Shown here: piece by piece, positions 11,099 to 21,655 of the stretch | Layout: every line of letters starts with the position of its first letter | Numbering within the stretch: position 1 is the stretch's first letter | Assembly: GCA_964036315.1 (NCBI GenBank) | Contig: OZ038492.1 | Location: forward strand, 37,451,118 to 37,515,117 | DNA length: 64,000 bases | Origin: Acanthosepion esculentum | Lineage: Eukaryota > Mollusca > Cephalopoda > Sepiida > Sepiidae | Reading direction: 5' to 3' | Position numbers and translations under genes: made by a program | The notes under the pieces: generated by a model | The model's input: only the letters and a program-made list of their open reading frames with translations | The model's database searches: none | Told to the model about the DNA's origin: nothing

Positions 11099-11200
11099 TG
11101 TGCATTAGGGTACACAATGAGAAAGTCGAAAAATTGTACATCGTTTCGTCCTATAGGACTTCATTGTTCTCATATATAAAAATGTCCATATATTCTCACA

Positions 11201-11208
11201 CACACAAA

Positions 11209-11301
<93 letters not shown>
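11201..11301. repeat. (CA)n-(TA)n microsatellite
   Basis: CA run followed by TA run. Together with 11021-11098 it is in inverted polarity, TG then CA, about 100 bp apart. Confidence 0.95.
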
Positions 11302-11304
<3 letters not shown>

Positions 11305-11447
11305 TACATGTTTCATTAAATAATATAGATAAGTGCTGTTTATATATTTTATGTAAGTTCTTTTCATATCGTCTGATAAGCTTAATAACATTATCATTAA
11401 ACAATGAAAGAAAATCACAATATTGATACATATTTTTTTAATCCAAT

Positions 11448-11486
11448 CTAAGCTTTCGGCTTACATAAGCCATTATCAAAGATGAC
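11448..11486 (-). repeat. Short stem-loop repeat, copy 1 (pair with 63801-63842)
   Basis: Minus strand reads TTTGATAATGGCTTATGTAA followed by GCCGAAAGC. GGCTTA pairs with TAAGCC. The same architecture with different stem bases is at 63801-63842, so the stem is conserved by compensating differences. Function unknown. Confidence 0.6.
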
Positions 11487-11735
11487 AATTACACAATATA
11501 TTAAGCAATACACGAACAAGAAATTGATGATAGTCTGTTTTTGTTTACATGGATGATTTCCAAGCAACGATAAACACGTGCATATAAGACGCTGAAAGCG
11601 AAAATCGCCCAAGAGCTCATGACGTCACACATGACCACGAGAGAGTGAATCCGATGAGTATTGAGTATGGAAAGCCGTTGGTATGAACCAACGGCTTCTG
11701 TTACTAATTATAGGCATTTAAGGATATTTGTGGAG

Positions 11736-11739
<4 letters not shown>

Positions 11740-11790
<51 letters not shown>
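11740..11790. repeat. (AT)n microsatellite
   Basis: Simple repeat. Confidence 0.95.
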
Positions 11791-11793
<3 letters not shown>

Positions 11794-11851
11794 TTATAAG
11801 TTATTTTTATAGATACAAATATTTACTTAGTTTGTTTCGTAATATATGATG

Positions 11852-11856
<5 letters not shown>

Positions 11857-11914
<58 letters not shown>
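11857..11914. repeat. (AT)n microsatellite
   Basis: Simple repeat. Between 11790 and 11857 lies TTATTTTTATAGATACAAAT, a phrase of the S3-associated repeat (compare 34600-34625). Confidence 0.95.
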
Positions 11915-11916
<2 letters not shown>

Positions 11917-12030
11917 ACATTTGGGTCACTAACACACAAAAAAGAGATTGTCTAATATCGAGTATATATTTTACATCGAAAAACATAAGGAAAGTTAATT
12001 CATTTTAATAAAATGTGGAAATATCTACTC

Positions 12031-12100
12031 TTTGCCTGATGAAGTCGCGAGGCCGGAAAACGTGTAGTGAAATTATGTAAAATAAAACATTATATATTTT
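12031..12100 (+). repeat. Hammerhead-like motif in a repeat end
   Basis: CTGATGA at 12036-12042 and GAAA at 12056-12059 are separated by a short stem (GTC GCGA GGC). This is the order of a hammerhead ribozyme core, but an additional A follows CTGATGA and no good stem III/cleavage site is seen. The downstream GTGTAGTGAAATTATG phrase is typical of a repeat terminus. Confidence 0.4.
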
Positions 12101-12150
12101 TAAAAATAATCTACAGTACAACCAAAATGTTTGCGATTTATCTCTTCTTT

Positions 12151-12156
<6 letters not shown>

Positions 12157-12201
<45 letters not shown>
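12157..12201. repeat. (AT)n microsatellite
   Basis: Simple repeat. Confidence 0.95.
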
Positions 12202-12204
<3 letters not shown>

Positions 12205-12281
12205 AGGGACAGAAATAAATTATCCGCACGCTTTCGATAATTTCAAATACTACCAAAGTGTGGATAATTTTTGACATATCC

Positions 12282-12285
<4 letters not shown>

Positions 12286-12313
<28 letters not shown>
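12286..12313. repeat. (AT)n microsatellite
   Basis: Simple repeat immediately upstream of the promoter-like block. Confidence 0.95.
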
Positions 12314-12319
<6 letters not shown>

Positions 12320-12342
12320 ATGAAAACACTCCCATGAGTGCT

Positions 12343-12599
12343 CAGGATCGCCTCGTCAGTGATGTTATGACTTGGAGTCATGGCAAGTTTCGGGTCTTAC
12401 AACATCATACTTGCTCGCCCAAGAGACCCTACCGAAACAGTACTATTCCGGCAGGCGATCCTGAAACAAACAAAAAAAATACGCCAAGCACGCAACAAAT
12501 GGACTCCGCCAATAAAGCCACTGCTGTCCAATCAGCGCCGACTTACGTCACTTCCTCCTCAGCTAAGACGATACAAAAAAAGGCTCGACGGCCAGCTCG
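12343..12599 (+). promoter_or_regulatory. Candidate host promoter (CCAAT, CRE-like, ETS-like, TATA-like)
   Basis: Unlike its AT-rich surroundings this block is base-balanced and unrelated to any repeat here. In order it has an ATGACT-TGG-AGTCAT palindrome (12367-12381, AP-1/CRE-like half sites), CGCCAATAAAG, CCAATCAG at 12528-12535, TTACGTCA at 12543-12550 (CRE/ATF-like), CACTTCCTC (ETS core on the minus strand) and TACAAAAAAAGG from 12573 (TATA-like). The last lies about 29 bp upstream of a pyrimidine-rich start at 12600. The spacing resembles a pol II promoter of a housekeeping gene. An 11 bp inverted repeat (12343-12353 with 12453-12463) frames the upstream part. No expression evidence is available; the individual motifs are short and could be chance. 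Confidence 0.45.
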
Positions 12600-12668
12600 T
12601 CTTTTTCTTCGTCTTAGTTTGAACACACGGATCGTCCTTTATCTTCAACGAACAGTCTGACATAACAG
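12600..12668 (+). other. Candidate non-coding first exon (TOP-like start, splice donor)
   Basis: Starts with TCTTTTTCTTCGTC, a 5' terminal-oligopyrimidine-like tract typical of ribosomal and translation-factor mRNAs. It contains no ATG and ends ACAG followed by GTAAGT at 12669-12674, a perfect metazoan donor. If real, the coding exons lie downstream on the plus strand, perhaps beyond this window, and much of the following DNA would be intron 1. No acceptor or coding exon could be matched, so the gene is unnamed. Confidence 0.4.
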
Positions 12669-12713
12669 GTAAGTAAAAACAAGAAAAGTTTCCTTTCAAA
12701 TGAAATGTTACAT

Positions 12714-12960
12714 TATCCCCCCCCCCGCAAAAAAAAAAAAAAAAAAAAAAGGACCACGTTCGTAGGAATTATGATTGCTAATTGCTTTCATTTACCACCA
12801 CTCCCATTTCCTCCTTCCCTCCCCGCCCCCTCTCTCCCCTCCCAACTAAGAATGCAGATAAAAAAAAAAAAAAAAAAAAAACCCAGTTAGGACTACCAGT
12901 GACATTGATAAAAAAAAAAAAAAATCTAGAAGAGAAAAAATTAAAAAAAAAAAAAAAAAA
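12714..12960. repeat. Poly(C) and poly(A) tract cluster
   Basis: One C-run and four A-runs of 13-22 bases between the candidate donor and the 3' end of the minus-strand LINE. The A-runs lie on the plus strand, so they are not the poly(A) tail of that LINE. Confidence 0.9.
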
Positions 12961-13017
12961 GGACCCTCCCCCAAATAGGTCATCCCTCTACGTATCTCTT
13001 TTCCTCCCAACTGCCCC

Positions 13018-14872
13018 TCAACGCCCACCAATCCCCGTCGTAGAGCTCCATGGAACAGATCTTTTTATCCATAACCATCTCGAGGCTTTTTCTGCAGCTT
13101 CTGATAGGGCCCTGATTGCCTTTCTCTTTTTTATTCCCCTGACTCCAAGCCGACTTAGAGCACTGCATACAGATTTTCCTGCAAAACCTCGGCATCCGAT
13201 TTCAACTGGAAGGCAGGTCGTCCGCCATTTGTTAGCTCTGCATCTCTCAACTAGCTCCTGGTATTTCTCCAACTTTCTTTCAAAGGCTTCTTCCAAATTC
13301 TCCTCCCAAGGTACTGTAAGTTCGAGCATTATGACCTGTCTGGAGACAGTCGACCAGACCAATAAATCCGGGCGCAGGGACGATGTCGTGATCTGCACCG
13401 GGATATTCAATTGGTTCCCCAGGTCTACTCTTAACTGCCAATCTCGGGCTGATGCGAGCATGCAGGTTGACGACTTTCGCACTGTGGAAGATTTTTCCCC
13501 GGCCTTGATGAAACAGATCGCCTTCGTTTCGGGCTTACAACTGCAATCGCTAATTGCTGTGGCGACTATCTCGGATAATTTCTTTAGTACCTGGTCATGT
13601 CTCCACCGGTACCTCCCTTCACCAAGTGCTTTTGGGCAAGCGCTTAAGATATGTTTCAGCGTACTTTTCCTGGAACAGAGTGGGCATGATGGTGACTCGC
13701 TCATCCCCCAAATATGCAAGTTTGCAGGACTCGGTAGTACATCGTACACGGATTGCACAAGGAATTTAATGCGACTGGCGTCGGAGTGCCAGATCTCCGA
13801 CCAACTTATTTTCCGCCGTAAAAAACTCTCCCATCGTGTCCATGCACCCTGCTGGCTTAATCCCACCATCTTGCATAATCTTTTTTCCTCAACGTTAGCA
13901 CGTACTTCCTCTAGAATTAATCGTCTTTTCTCTTTATCTCTAGCCTTCTTGACTCGGTTACCAGGAAAGTAGCCCAAACCTGCATGACCTGATGCCACAG
14001 TCCCCATGAGAGCCTTCTGTCTCAAACGCTCCTCCGCAGTACCCAGTTCGCTCTCTGCACTCCATTTCCTTCCATTGCGGACTTTTATGCCTGCTTCCGC
14101 CACTTTAGGGTCTTTAGATTCCCTGTACTGTAGGAATCCTCTTGTTCTAGAGACTATGAATTCCTCCACCAATCCTTTAAAGGGGAGTTGAAGTGCATTC
14201 GAATTGCCATATAATGCGGCACTGCTCAGACCTCTCGGCAGTCCCAGCCATCTGCGAAGATAGCCGTTAATACTCCTTTCCATGGTCTCCACTGATGTCA
14301 TTGGGAAATCGTATATAAACAAAGGCCATAGAATTCTTGGGAGCACCGCGTGTTGGTAAATCCACGCCTTGAAACGGCCTGGAAGTCCTGACTTGTCCAC
14401 CTTGGCTAGCCAAACTTCCAATTCGGAGATCGTCATTCGGATAGATAAAGTGTCCGTTAAGGTGCTGTAAAAAGTTTTACCTAGGCTCTTCACGGGTCTC
14501 TCTGTCAACGTCGGTATAGTAGTTCCCGATATCGAGAACCTGAAATTTTCTGCTACTTTCCCCTTTTTGATCACTAACGATCTCGACTTTGCAGGCTTGA
14601 AACACATTCTCGCCCAAGTAATAAGTTTTACAAGTCTACGGAGGATCCACCTACTCCCCGTGACCGAAGATGTTGTAATGGTCAGATCATCCATGTACGC
14701 CCTAATCGGTGGCTGACGTACTCCTGTATTCATCATAGGGCCTCGACACTCGACTTCGGCCGATTTGACCACCATATTTATAGCGAGGGTGAATAGGGTA
14801 GCTGAGATCGTACAGCCTGTAATAATACCCCTTTCGATTTTGTGCCAATCGGAAACTATAAACCTGGAAATA
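13018..14872 (-). CDS. Non-LTR retrotransposon ORF: reverse transcriptase plus zinc knuckle and restriction-like endonuclease (5'-truncated)
   Basis: An uninterrupted ~618-codon frame, extended artificially through the (AT)n at 14873-14933 to 15012. In order: RT motif with ERGIITGCTISATLFTL just after the truncation; catalytic YMDD at 14686-14697 in IRAYMDDLTITT; RPVKSLG (motif E region); the thumb with SGLPGRFKAWIYQHAVLPR; the knuckle CPLCSRKSTLKHILSACP (C-x2-C-x7-H-x4-C, about 13637-13688); then LRPDLLVW with LELTVPWEE, a PD-(D/E)xK type nuclease core. Single-ORF elements with this order form the R2/R4/NeSL/Hero group, which nicks target DNA and primes reverse transcription there. The N-terminal DNA-binding part and RT fingers are missing, replaced by the AT tract. 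No stop or frameshift, so the insertion is young. A decayed relative is at 61555-61930. Confidence 0.85.

Positions 14873-14933
<61 letters not shown>
14873..14933. repeat. (AT)n microsatellite at LINE truncation point
   Basis: Sits exactly where RT homology stops. Beyond it (14934-15040) is CTCTCCCGTCGAAGTCGACG and unrelated sequence. Confidence 0.95.
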
Positions 14934-14937
<4 letters not shown>

Positions 14938-15039
14938 GGACTCTCCCGTCGAAGTCGACGTATGAGGGCCAGACAGATCAGTTCCCAGAAACTGAAAGCC
15001 GGACACCCACACAAGATTTGCTTATAGTGGTGAAGGCTT

Positions 15040-15044
<5 letters not shown>

Positions 15045-15117
<73 letters not shown>
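15045..15117. repeat. (AT)n microsatellite
   Basis: Simple repeat. Confidence 0.95.
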
Positions 15118-15120
<3 letters not shown>

Positions 15121-16790
15121 CCAGTTTATACGTATGTGCGCGCACCAACCAAAGTCATCGAGGTGATCCAAGGTGGAAATGCCGTCAAATCACAAAGAAA
15201 CCACAGAAAAATTTCGACGGCGTACCGAGAAAGTGCTCGATATCATGGGTAAAATGTAGTAGCCCAGCAAATCAGCCTCCTGCTAATAGGAAAACCGTTC
15301 TCAACAATATCGGACCAGCAACGTCACCATAAGCAAAAATCAACTCATAATGGAGTTTATTACAGAGGAAAACGGAGAAAGAAAGCTCAATAAAAAGGAA
15401 GGGAAGTGATATTTCACTATATAAACTGCCAGTGAACTGGCCGGCCACATCTAAAATTTCCATGCCTTTTCACGCAGTCATCAGGTGTTCAACAACAGTT
15501 ATTTGGGAATATGGGCACATTATAACCCCTTCGCTAGTTCGAAATATTGCAAGGGTAGATGACATACCGTGCATGTACCAATCAAATTTATCGAAGGAAC
15601 CGATGCCCAACCGGCCAAGAGTCCTTGGATGTTTTGGTATCATTTTGTATCATTTATAATTTATAATTCTCCGTAAATTTACTGTTAATCTCCAAGATTT
15701 CCAGACTTACGTAATTATGGTCTGATATTTGATTCCAAGTCATTTTTCTTTCTTGTTTTTGTAGCTGTTCTTGAATTTACTTCCTATTTTCGAAACTGAT
15801 AATCGAGTCAGGATATTTGAATTGGCTCACTGCATTAAGTACTTGACGACCGACTTTTATCGGGCTTGAAACCCCTTTGTCATCATTCATCATGAATCTG
15901 GTTATTATGATTTTAATGAATACATTGTTATTTCCACGGAATTGCGTTTCTACATCACTAAGCGAAACTGATTTAATATCTCTTCATAAAATGTCCCGTA
16001 GCGCTGCGCACTTGTGTAAACAATTTATCGTACAATTTTACATATGCACAAGAATAAACGCAGACAGCACTGTTTATTAACCGTTGCATTTTCTCTTCAC
16101 CCTCCAACAATCATACGATAAGCCGACAAGTTTAACATCAACGAACCTCTCACGCTCAAAACAAGCCCCCCAACCAAGAACAAGCCTAAAATTTTGGCCC
16201 TAAGCCATAGAAATCCTTATCACGGTTTATTAACATACGGCTCTTAAGATCGCTGTTCTGTACCTAACACCCAAAGTCGTAAAGTCGTCTTCACGCAGCT
16301 TGGGGCTTCTCATAAATCTAAAGAGATCTCTCAGCCACCAACAGGTTTATATCTTGGTTCATACATATAACACATCACAAAATGTTCGTCCCCGCAAGAG
16401 GGCGAAACTTTTACACTGTCTAACAGCTTCGTTTTCTAATAAGCAGAAAGACGTGATATAAACGAAGAAGAACTATCATACTGTTGCTAATATGATCATA
16501 ATGTGCCCGACTTCGGACTCCCAACATTAAACTGAGCTTTTATCATATCCAGACTGGCGCGGCAAGTAAAGACTAAGTGTAGTATCTGTTCTACTAATCT
16601 CTAATAGTAGCATTAGCCGTTTCTGTATAAGGAAACATTCAGCATTCATTAACAGGATGTGCTACTGTCAGTTGAAATTTATAAAAGCTTTCTCTTAGAA
16701 CTTTTTTTTTACAGGAAAATATTTTTCTAAGTCCTTTAAGTGCCTGTCTATATTTCTAAGATGAGGAATTATGTTGTTGGAATGTCGAAC
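15118..16790. other. No recognisable feature
   Basis: Mixed-composition sequence. Open frames of up to 75 codons (15432-15659) show no family signature. Confidence 0.6.
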
Positions 16791-16792
16791 TA

Positions 16793-17075
16793 AACCCTTT
16801 ATTTCGCTCGCTGGGGTAGACGGTTCTAGTTCCACGTGCCATGTCTAATGGATGCCAGTTATCAGTTATCTCCTGTTAATTCCCCTGTCCAAGTTCTTCA
16901 GCGCCTTAACCAGGTATTGACTTCACAGTCTTTGGGTCCTGTCACTGGATCTAACTAACGCCTTTATCCACTGTGCCATGTGTCTTCCAACCACCTGAAG
17001 AAAGCTGGAGCGTACGACGGCCGAAACATTGTGATAAATATGGCAACAAAGATGAGGATGATAGTCCGAGCAATG
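16793..17075 (+). repeat. Dispersed repeat family H with hammerhead-like core, copy 1
   Basis: Contains CTTTATTTCGCTCGCTGGG, GACGGTTCTAGTTCCACGTG (compare 62030-62090) and, separately, CTGAAGA at 16995-17001 with GAAA at 17023-17026 around a GCTGG/CGGCC-type stem. It is followed by CAACAAAGATGAGGA (compare 62180 and, inverted, 26262). Confidence 0.6.
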
Positions 17076-18290
17076 TAAATAGTGTCCATAATTGTTTTTT
17101 TTTGTTATTTTCAGTATTGATGGGAGTTTACTTGCCAATCATTTTATCGGAGTAGTTTGGATCGTCAAAATCTTGATTATGTCCTTATCTATTTTAGTTG
17201 CTGTTTAAGGTGCTCAAACGATGCGGTTTCTATTATTTGTTACAGTTCTTTGTGATTCCAGTTCACAAAGTTCGTAAAAGGGTTGTCCTCAATAAGACCT
17301 ATTACTTCATTTGCTGGACCCCTTTTTTAATGATTGATCTGATAAAGAGGTTCCATAAACTTAACAATTTAGATATATGTGACACCGCAAAGAGCTCGAT
17401 TTGACAAACCTATGTAAGAAGATGACTCAAGATTTTAAGTCAAGATTGAGGATTTGATGCAACTTTCTGCACTAGAAAATACTAGCCCTCAAACATCCTC
17501 TCCAGTTTCCTTATCCTTGACATTATATCTTTATAATTTATCCAGGCCCCCGAGGTATTTATGTTTTGTATTTATTAATATCTCATCCTGAATGTTTATA
17601 ATAAATTCAAGGTTCGTACCAACACCGCTTTCATGCATTTCCAGAATTTGAATGTTTTAATGGTATCATTGATCTTTTCTAGAAATTCTTCATTAAAAAC
17701 CATATTCCAGTCCCGTTTCAGAAGTAGCAAATATTGAAGGAACTAAAATTATTTGTAAGCATTGAATTCCGAATAGTTCATAAAATAATCACAATTTTTT
17801 AGGTTAGTAATTCAGAAAATCAATGGAGGAGGCCGGAGGAAAAACGGTCTGTTTTGATTCAAACAAAACATACTCTGATATTTCTCTGAATAGACCGTCG
17901 AACAATCGCATCTTTGTTAAGAAAAATACCCATCATTTAAGGGGTGAAGAATTTAACTTCATAGTTTCGCCAAAGCAATTATGGTGGGTGCTTTCTGTCG
18001 GCACAGAGACTGTGTGAGAAAACGAGAAATTGGCACCACTGCAGATGACTCTCTGTTGTAAACTAGAAAGGGTTACTGAATGAGAAATAACCAAAACGGA
18101 GTTTGGAAATGAAATAGCAATCTTTATAACATCAATACTCGCCAACGGCGTGAACTAGGTAAACCACTGTTGGTGGTGACCTACTTATATAGCAGATTAC
18201 TCCCAACGTATTTGAGGATTGGGACATACCCATTAGTGTTCATAGGTACGGTATATAACATTCTCTTAGAAAGTGCAATTGGCCAGGAGA
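17076..18290. other. No recognisable feature
   Basis: Frames at 17198-17404 and 17823-18017 lack known motifs and I would not call them genes. Confidence 0.6.
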
Positions 18291-18291
18291 A

Positions 18292-18295
<4 letters not shown>

Positions 18296-18333
<38 letters not shown>

Positions 18334-18366
18334 CGAGAGAGAGAGAGAGCGTGAGAGTGAGAGAGA
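18296..18366. repeat. (GA)n microsatellite
   Basis: GAGAGA run with GC and GT interruptions. Confidence 0.95.
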
Positions 18367-18797
18367 CGTGTATGTGTTTACCCTAAGTGAAAAAATTCAG
18401 CTAAGAACTTTAGAGAATCCTGAAGCAAACCGGGAGTAAATAGCGAACAAGTTTTATTCAAACAATAAAAACTGGAATACAACGCAAAATCGACTTTGGT
18501 ATAATAGCAATATTTAATTCAGTCCATTCTTATAACAATTTCGATCCTTTTAATTTATTTGTTCTTAGTCGAATCTATGATTACGGGGCGGGTTTTTCTT
18601 TCTTTAAGGAGAGTGAGTGGGAGAGAAAAATTAGGGGCAAGGAGTTGTTCTGGTACGCGGAGATGGGCACCCTCGTAAATCAACCAGATGGACTAAATTA
18701 AGAATATCAGACGGAAACAAGGAAGCTTGAGAAGAATTAATGGTGTTAAAATTTCGAAAACTAATAGAGAAAATACTAAATGAATGAGATTTTTTGT

Positions 18798-19130
18798 AAT
18801 CATTTCACCCCAAGCAAGTCAATAAAGTTACTAGGACGCAAGAAGTTTTTTGTTTTTTTTAAATTTTCACCCCAGGCAAGGCGAGAGTGCCACTAGCACG
18901 CAAAGGGGTTACAGAGAGTGGGAACAAGAGTAAAGAGGCGTGAAAGAGGAAAGGCTGAAGAGGAGGACGGGGAATTACGCATCTGGAGATGTCAGTTGGC
19001 ATTGCATTTGAATAGTCGGAGATTATAGCTATCATGGAAGCAAGTAAGAGGAAGGTAGTTTCACAGACGGGAAGCGCGAGACATGAAGCTATTGGAGTAG
19101 AAGAGACGGCTACATTTAACCGTTTCAACA
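18798..19130 (-). pseudogene. LINE (family L) C-terminus and 3' tail, two nested copies
   Basis: Minus strand gives LNVAVSSTP and LALPVCETTFLLLAS, the end of a non-LTR RT whose better copies read SFFSRTxxLWNSLPA. It is followed by the 3' tail phrase CTAGTGGCACTCTCGCCTTG CCTGGGGTGAAA. A second tail (CTAGTAACTTTATTGACTTG, GGGGTGAAATG) lies just beyond at 18798-18842, so one insertion abuts another. Confidence 0.7.
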
Positions 19131-19379
19131 GTGAAAAGTGGGACTGAGAGGCCGAACTTGTGGCACGTTTAAATTCATGCAGTCTGGGAACTAGCGAAAG
19201 TATCTCGTCGGAGCAGTTACCGTGAAAGTATTTGTAGAAAAGATAGATGGAAGCGACGGCACGTCTGTGAGAGAGCGACTGTAAACGAGATACCAGATCA
19301 GGGCCAATGACATTGCATATCCGTCTCCGTGTTGGAAAATATGGGAAAAAAAAAGATTATTAAGGAGAGAGGACAATGA

Positions 19380-19550
19380 AAGAAGAACTAAGAAGACAGA
19401 TGATAACGATTGACAGTGTATTTAAATTTTTGAAGATCAATTTTTTTACTCTGAAGCAAGAAGCCAGAAGAGATTTCCACAAGTGAGAAGTGCGAGATAA
19501 GAAACTGTTAGCATAGAACTTACTGTCAGACTTAACCATCTTAACAGTAA
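19380..19550 (-). pseudogene. LINE (family L) C-terminal fragment
   Basis: Minus strand frame reads YANSFLSRTSHLWKSLLASC followed by FKNLNTLSI, the same C-terminal block as at 53272-53454. Confidence 0.75.
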
Positions 19551-20010
19551 ATTAACGAGACATTGCCGCCAATTTAGTACTAGATCAGAAAGAGAAAATG
19601 ATAGAGAGAAATGGAATTTGATGTCTTTTACGGTTTTTATCCAGAAGTTCTTACGATATTAAACGGAGAATACACAACTCTTCTTTTATTAGCAGTACAT
19701 ATTATTTATCGTATTAAACTGAACTTCAATTCATTTTTTTGGGCGGGATAATTTCTGCCTGGATATGTGAGATGAGACGTTGTCATTATCAATTTCATTT
19801 ACACGCTGACTACTGTCCTCAAATTTGTCGTTTTCTTCACGACACTTCAAAAGGTGCTTGTCGACCTGGATCCCCTTTCACGGAACTTTTAACTGAACAC
19901 TTTATTTAATCAACGGGGGTGGGTAGATTGTTTTCATTCCATCTAGTGGTACCTATTATAGTTCTTATTTAATATGCTTAGTAGTTCTCGCCGTATTTCC
20001 ACTACCCACG
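19551..20010. other. No clear feature; weak family H similarity
   Basis: CTTTATTTAATCAACGGGGG TGGGTAGATTG at 19901-19931 resembles the family H tail. Otherwise unassigned. Confidence 0.4.
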
Positions 20011-20014
20011 GCCT

Positions 20015-20090
20015 GCCCCAGGGATTGAACTCTCATTTACTACGTCAGCAGATTTACGCTTGAAACCACTAGGTTGTTGTCCTGTTAAAC
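20015..20090 (-). repeat. tRNA-like SINE head
   Basis: Minus strand begins CAACAACCTAGTGGTTTCAA (A-box-like) and ends GAGAGTTCAATCCCTGG (B-box-like) about 45 bp later, tRNA spacing. The body is not identified. Confidence 0.5.
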
Positions 20091-20176
20091 AATCCTGAGG
20101 GGATAATTTGAGGCCTTAAGCTTAACCTTCTTTCTACTGGTCGTCAAACTTGATTACACTCGCAGAGGTTTCTCTT

Positions 20177-20485
20177 TTCTAATGCGGCTGCTACTGTTTA
20201 AGGCTTTCTCTCATTCCTGTTTCTTTATTTATTCACGGCTCCTATATCGTATTTATATCTATGCTAGGCCTACTAAAGGAGGCATCACAGCCTATTATAT
20301 GCGCTGAATTTTCAGACATCTGACTCTCCATTTTTTTCTATTTCTAATATTTTTACTTCATTTCACTTAAATTGATGACTACACGTTTCCCTAAATACAT
20401 GATCAGCCAAGCCTGATTATATTTCTCGCTCCTAATTAAGAGATTCCATGATGCTGTATACGCTGGGTGACGCAGATTAAATGTA
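20177..20485 (+). repeat. Tandem duplication, unit 1
   Basis: CTTTATTTATTCACGGCT, TATTTATATCTATGCT, TCTAATATTTTTACTT, ACGTTTCCCTAAATACAT and TTCCATGATG recur in order in unit 2 at 20550-20828. Confidence 0.8.
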
Positions 20486-20549
20486 ACAATGAAACGTTTG
20501 TGTAACGTTGACAAAATATATATCTCAATCAGTAATATCACATGATAAT

Positions 20550-20828
20550 AAACTGCTGCTTCTGCTGTTTAAACCTTGCTGCCATGTCTCTTTATTTATT
20601 CACAGCTACCATGTCGTACTTATATCTACGCTGGGCCTACTTAGGTAGTCATCATTTTTCAGACGTCCGACACTTTATTCACCTTTTTCTAATATTTTTA
20701 CTTAATTCCACAAAGGTCGATGACTACCTGTTTCCCTACATACAGGAATAGCCATGCATGATTACATTTTCTCGCACCTAACTACGGAATTTCATGATGG
20801 CACACGCTGGATGAGACAGGTTAAAATT
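20550..20828 (+). repeat. Tandem duplication, unit 2
   Basis: About 80 percent similar to unit 1 and directly next to the mariner end at 20831. The unit itself is unidentified. Confidence 0.8.
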
Positions 20829-20830
20829 TC

Positions 20831-21655
20831 AGGTCATCCCATAAGTTCTGTCCGAATTTTGAATAAAGAAAACAAGTGACCAAATGTTACATTTAATTAC
20901 AGATTCAATCAACAATGTATTTTCCCTGATTATCTATGACTTCCTTCCATCTATTAACAAGCTTACTAATTCCATTACTGTAAACTTCTTTTGGCTTTGA
21001 TTCGAAGAACTCACAAATGTCAGTTTTAACCTCTTCCTGTGTTACAAAAGCTGTTTCAACCAATTGTTTCTGTAAGCTACAAAACAAATGGTAGTCTGAA
21101 GGAGCAAGGTCGGGAGAATAAGGTGGATGAGGAATTTCCTCCCGACCAAGTTCTTCGATCTTTTGTGACGTGATTCTTGCTGTGTGTGGTCGCGCATTGT
21201 CCTGATGAAACATCACCCGTTTTCGATTCACTAGAGCAGGTCTTTTTTCCTCAAAGCTTGGTTCAAACGCTCTAATTGCTGACTGTATATTTGAAAATTA
21301 ATTGTTGAATTAGGTGGTAAGAATTCAAAGTGGATTATTCATTGGCAATCACACCAGATTGAAAGAAGAAGCTTTTGCCCATGAAGTTCCCTTCTCGGCT
21401 GTGGCTTGGGTCCTTCCCCTTTACCAAGCGACTGTCTACGACGCTTAACATTTCGATAAAAGCTCCATTTTTCGTCGCCAGTCAGAATTCTATCCAAAAA
21501 AGGTGAAACAAGTTGGCAAGAATGGAGAGAAAAGCAGATGTCAACTCGGGATTTGAGGTTGTTTTCAGACAATTCATGAGGCATCCATTTTCCAAGTTTA
21601 GGAATTTTTCCAAGTTGTTGAAGATGACGATGAACAGTTGTATGGTTTGAACTGA
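20831..21655 (-). mobile_element. Mariner element, 5'-truncated
   Basis: Right-hand end GGTCATCCCATAAGTTCTG TCCG is a mariner-type terminal repeat. The minus-strand transposase follows, but the 5' third and the other terminal repeat are missing beyond about 21655. Confidence 0.85.
20905..21600 (-). pseudogene. Mariner transposase pseudogene (DD34D type)
   Basis: Two frames. 21339-21584 has LTGDEKWSFYRNVKRRRQSL, carrying the first catalytic aspartate. 20905-21231 has FHQDNARPHTA (second aspartate) and YSPDLAPSDYHLF (third), ending in KEVIDNQGKYIVD just before the stop. The segment between the frames (21232-21338) is shifted. The N-terminal HTH region is absent except for a few codons in other frames. 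Inactive. Confidence 0.85.

Noticed and set aside
12343..12463. 11 bp inverted repeat as a terminator or TIR
   Set aside because: The arms are 100 bp apart, with no transposon or terminator features. It is only noted within the promoter candidate.
12782..13972. 397-codon plus-strand open frame
   Set aside because: It is antisense to the LINE endonuclease frame (13018-14872) and begins in poly(A) and C-rich low-complexity sequence.
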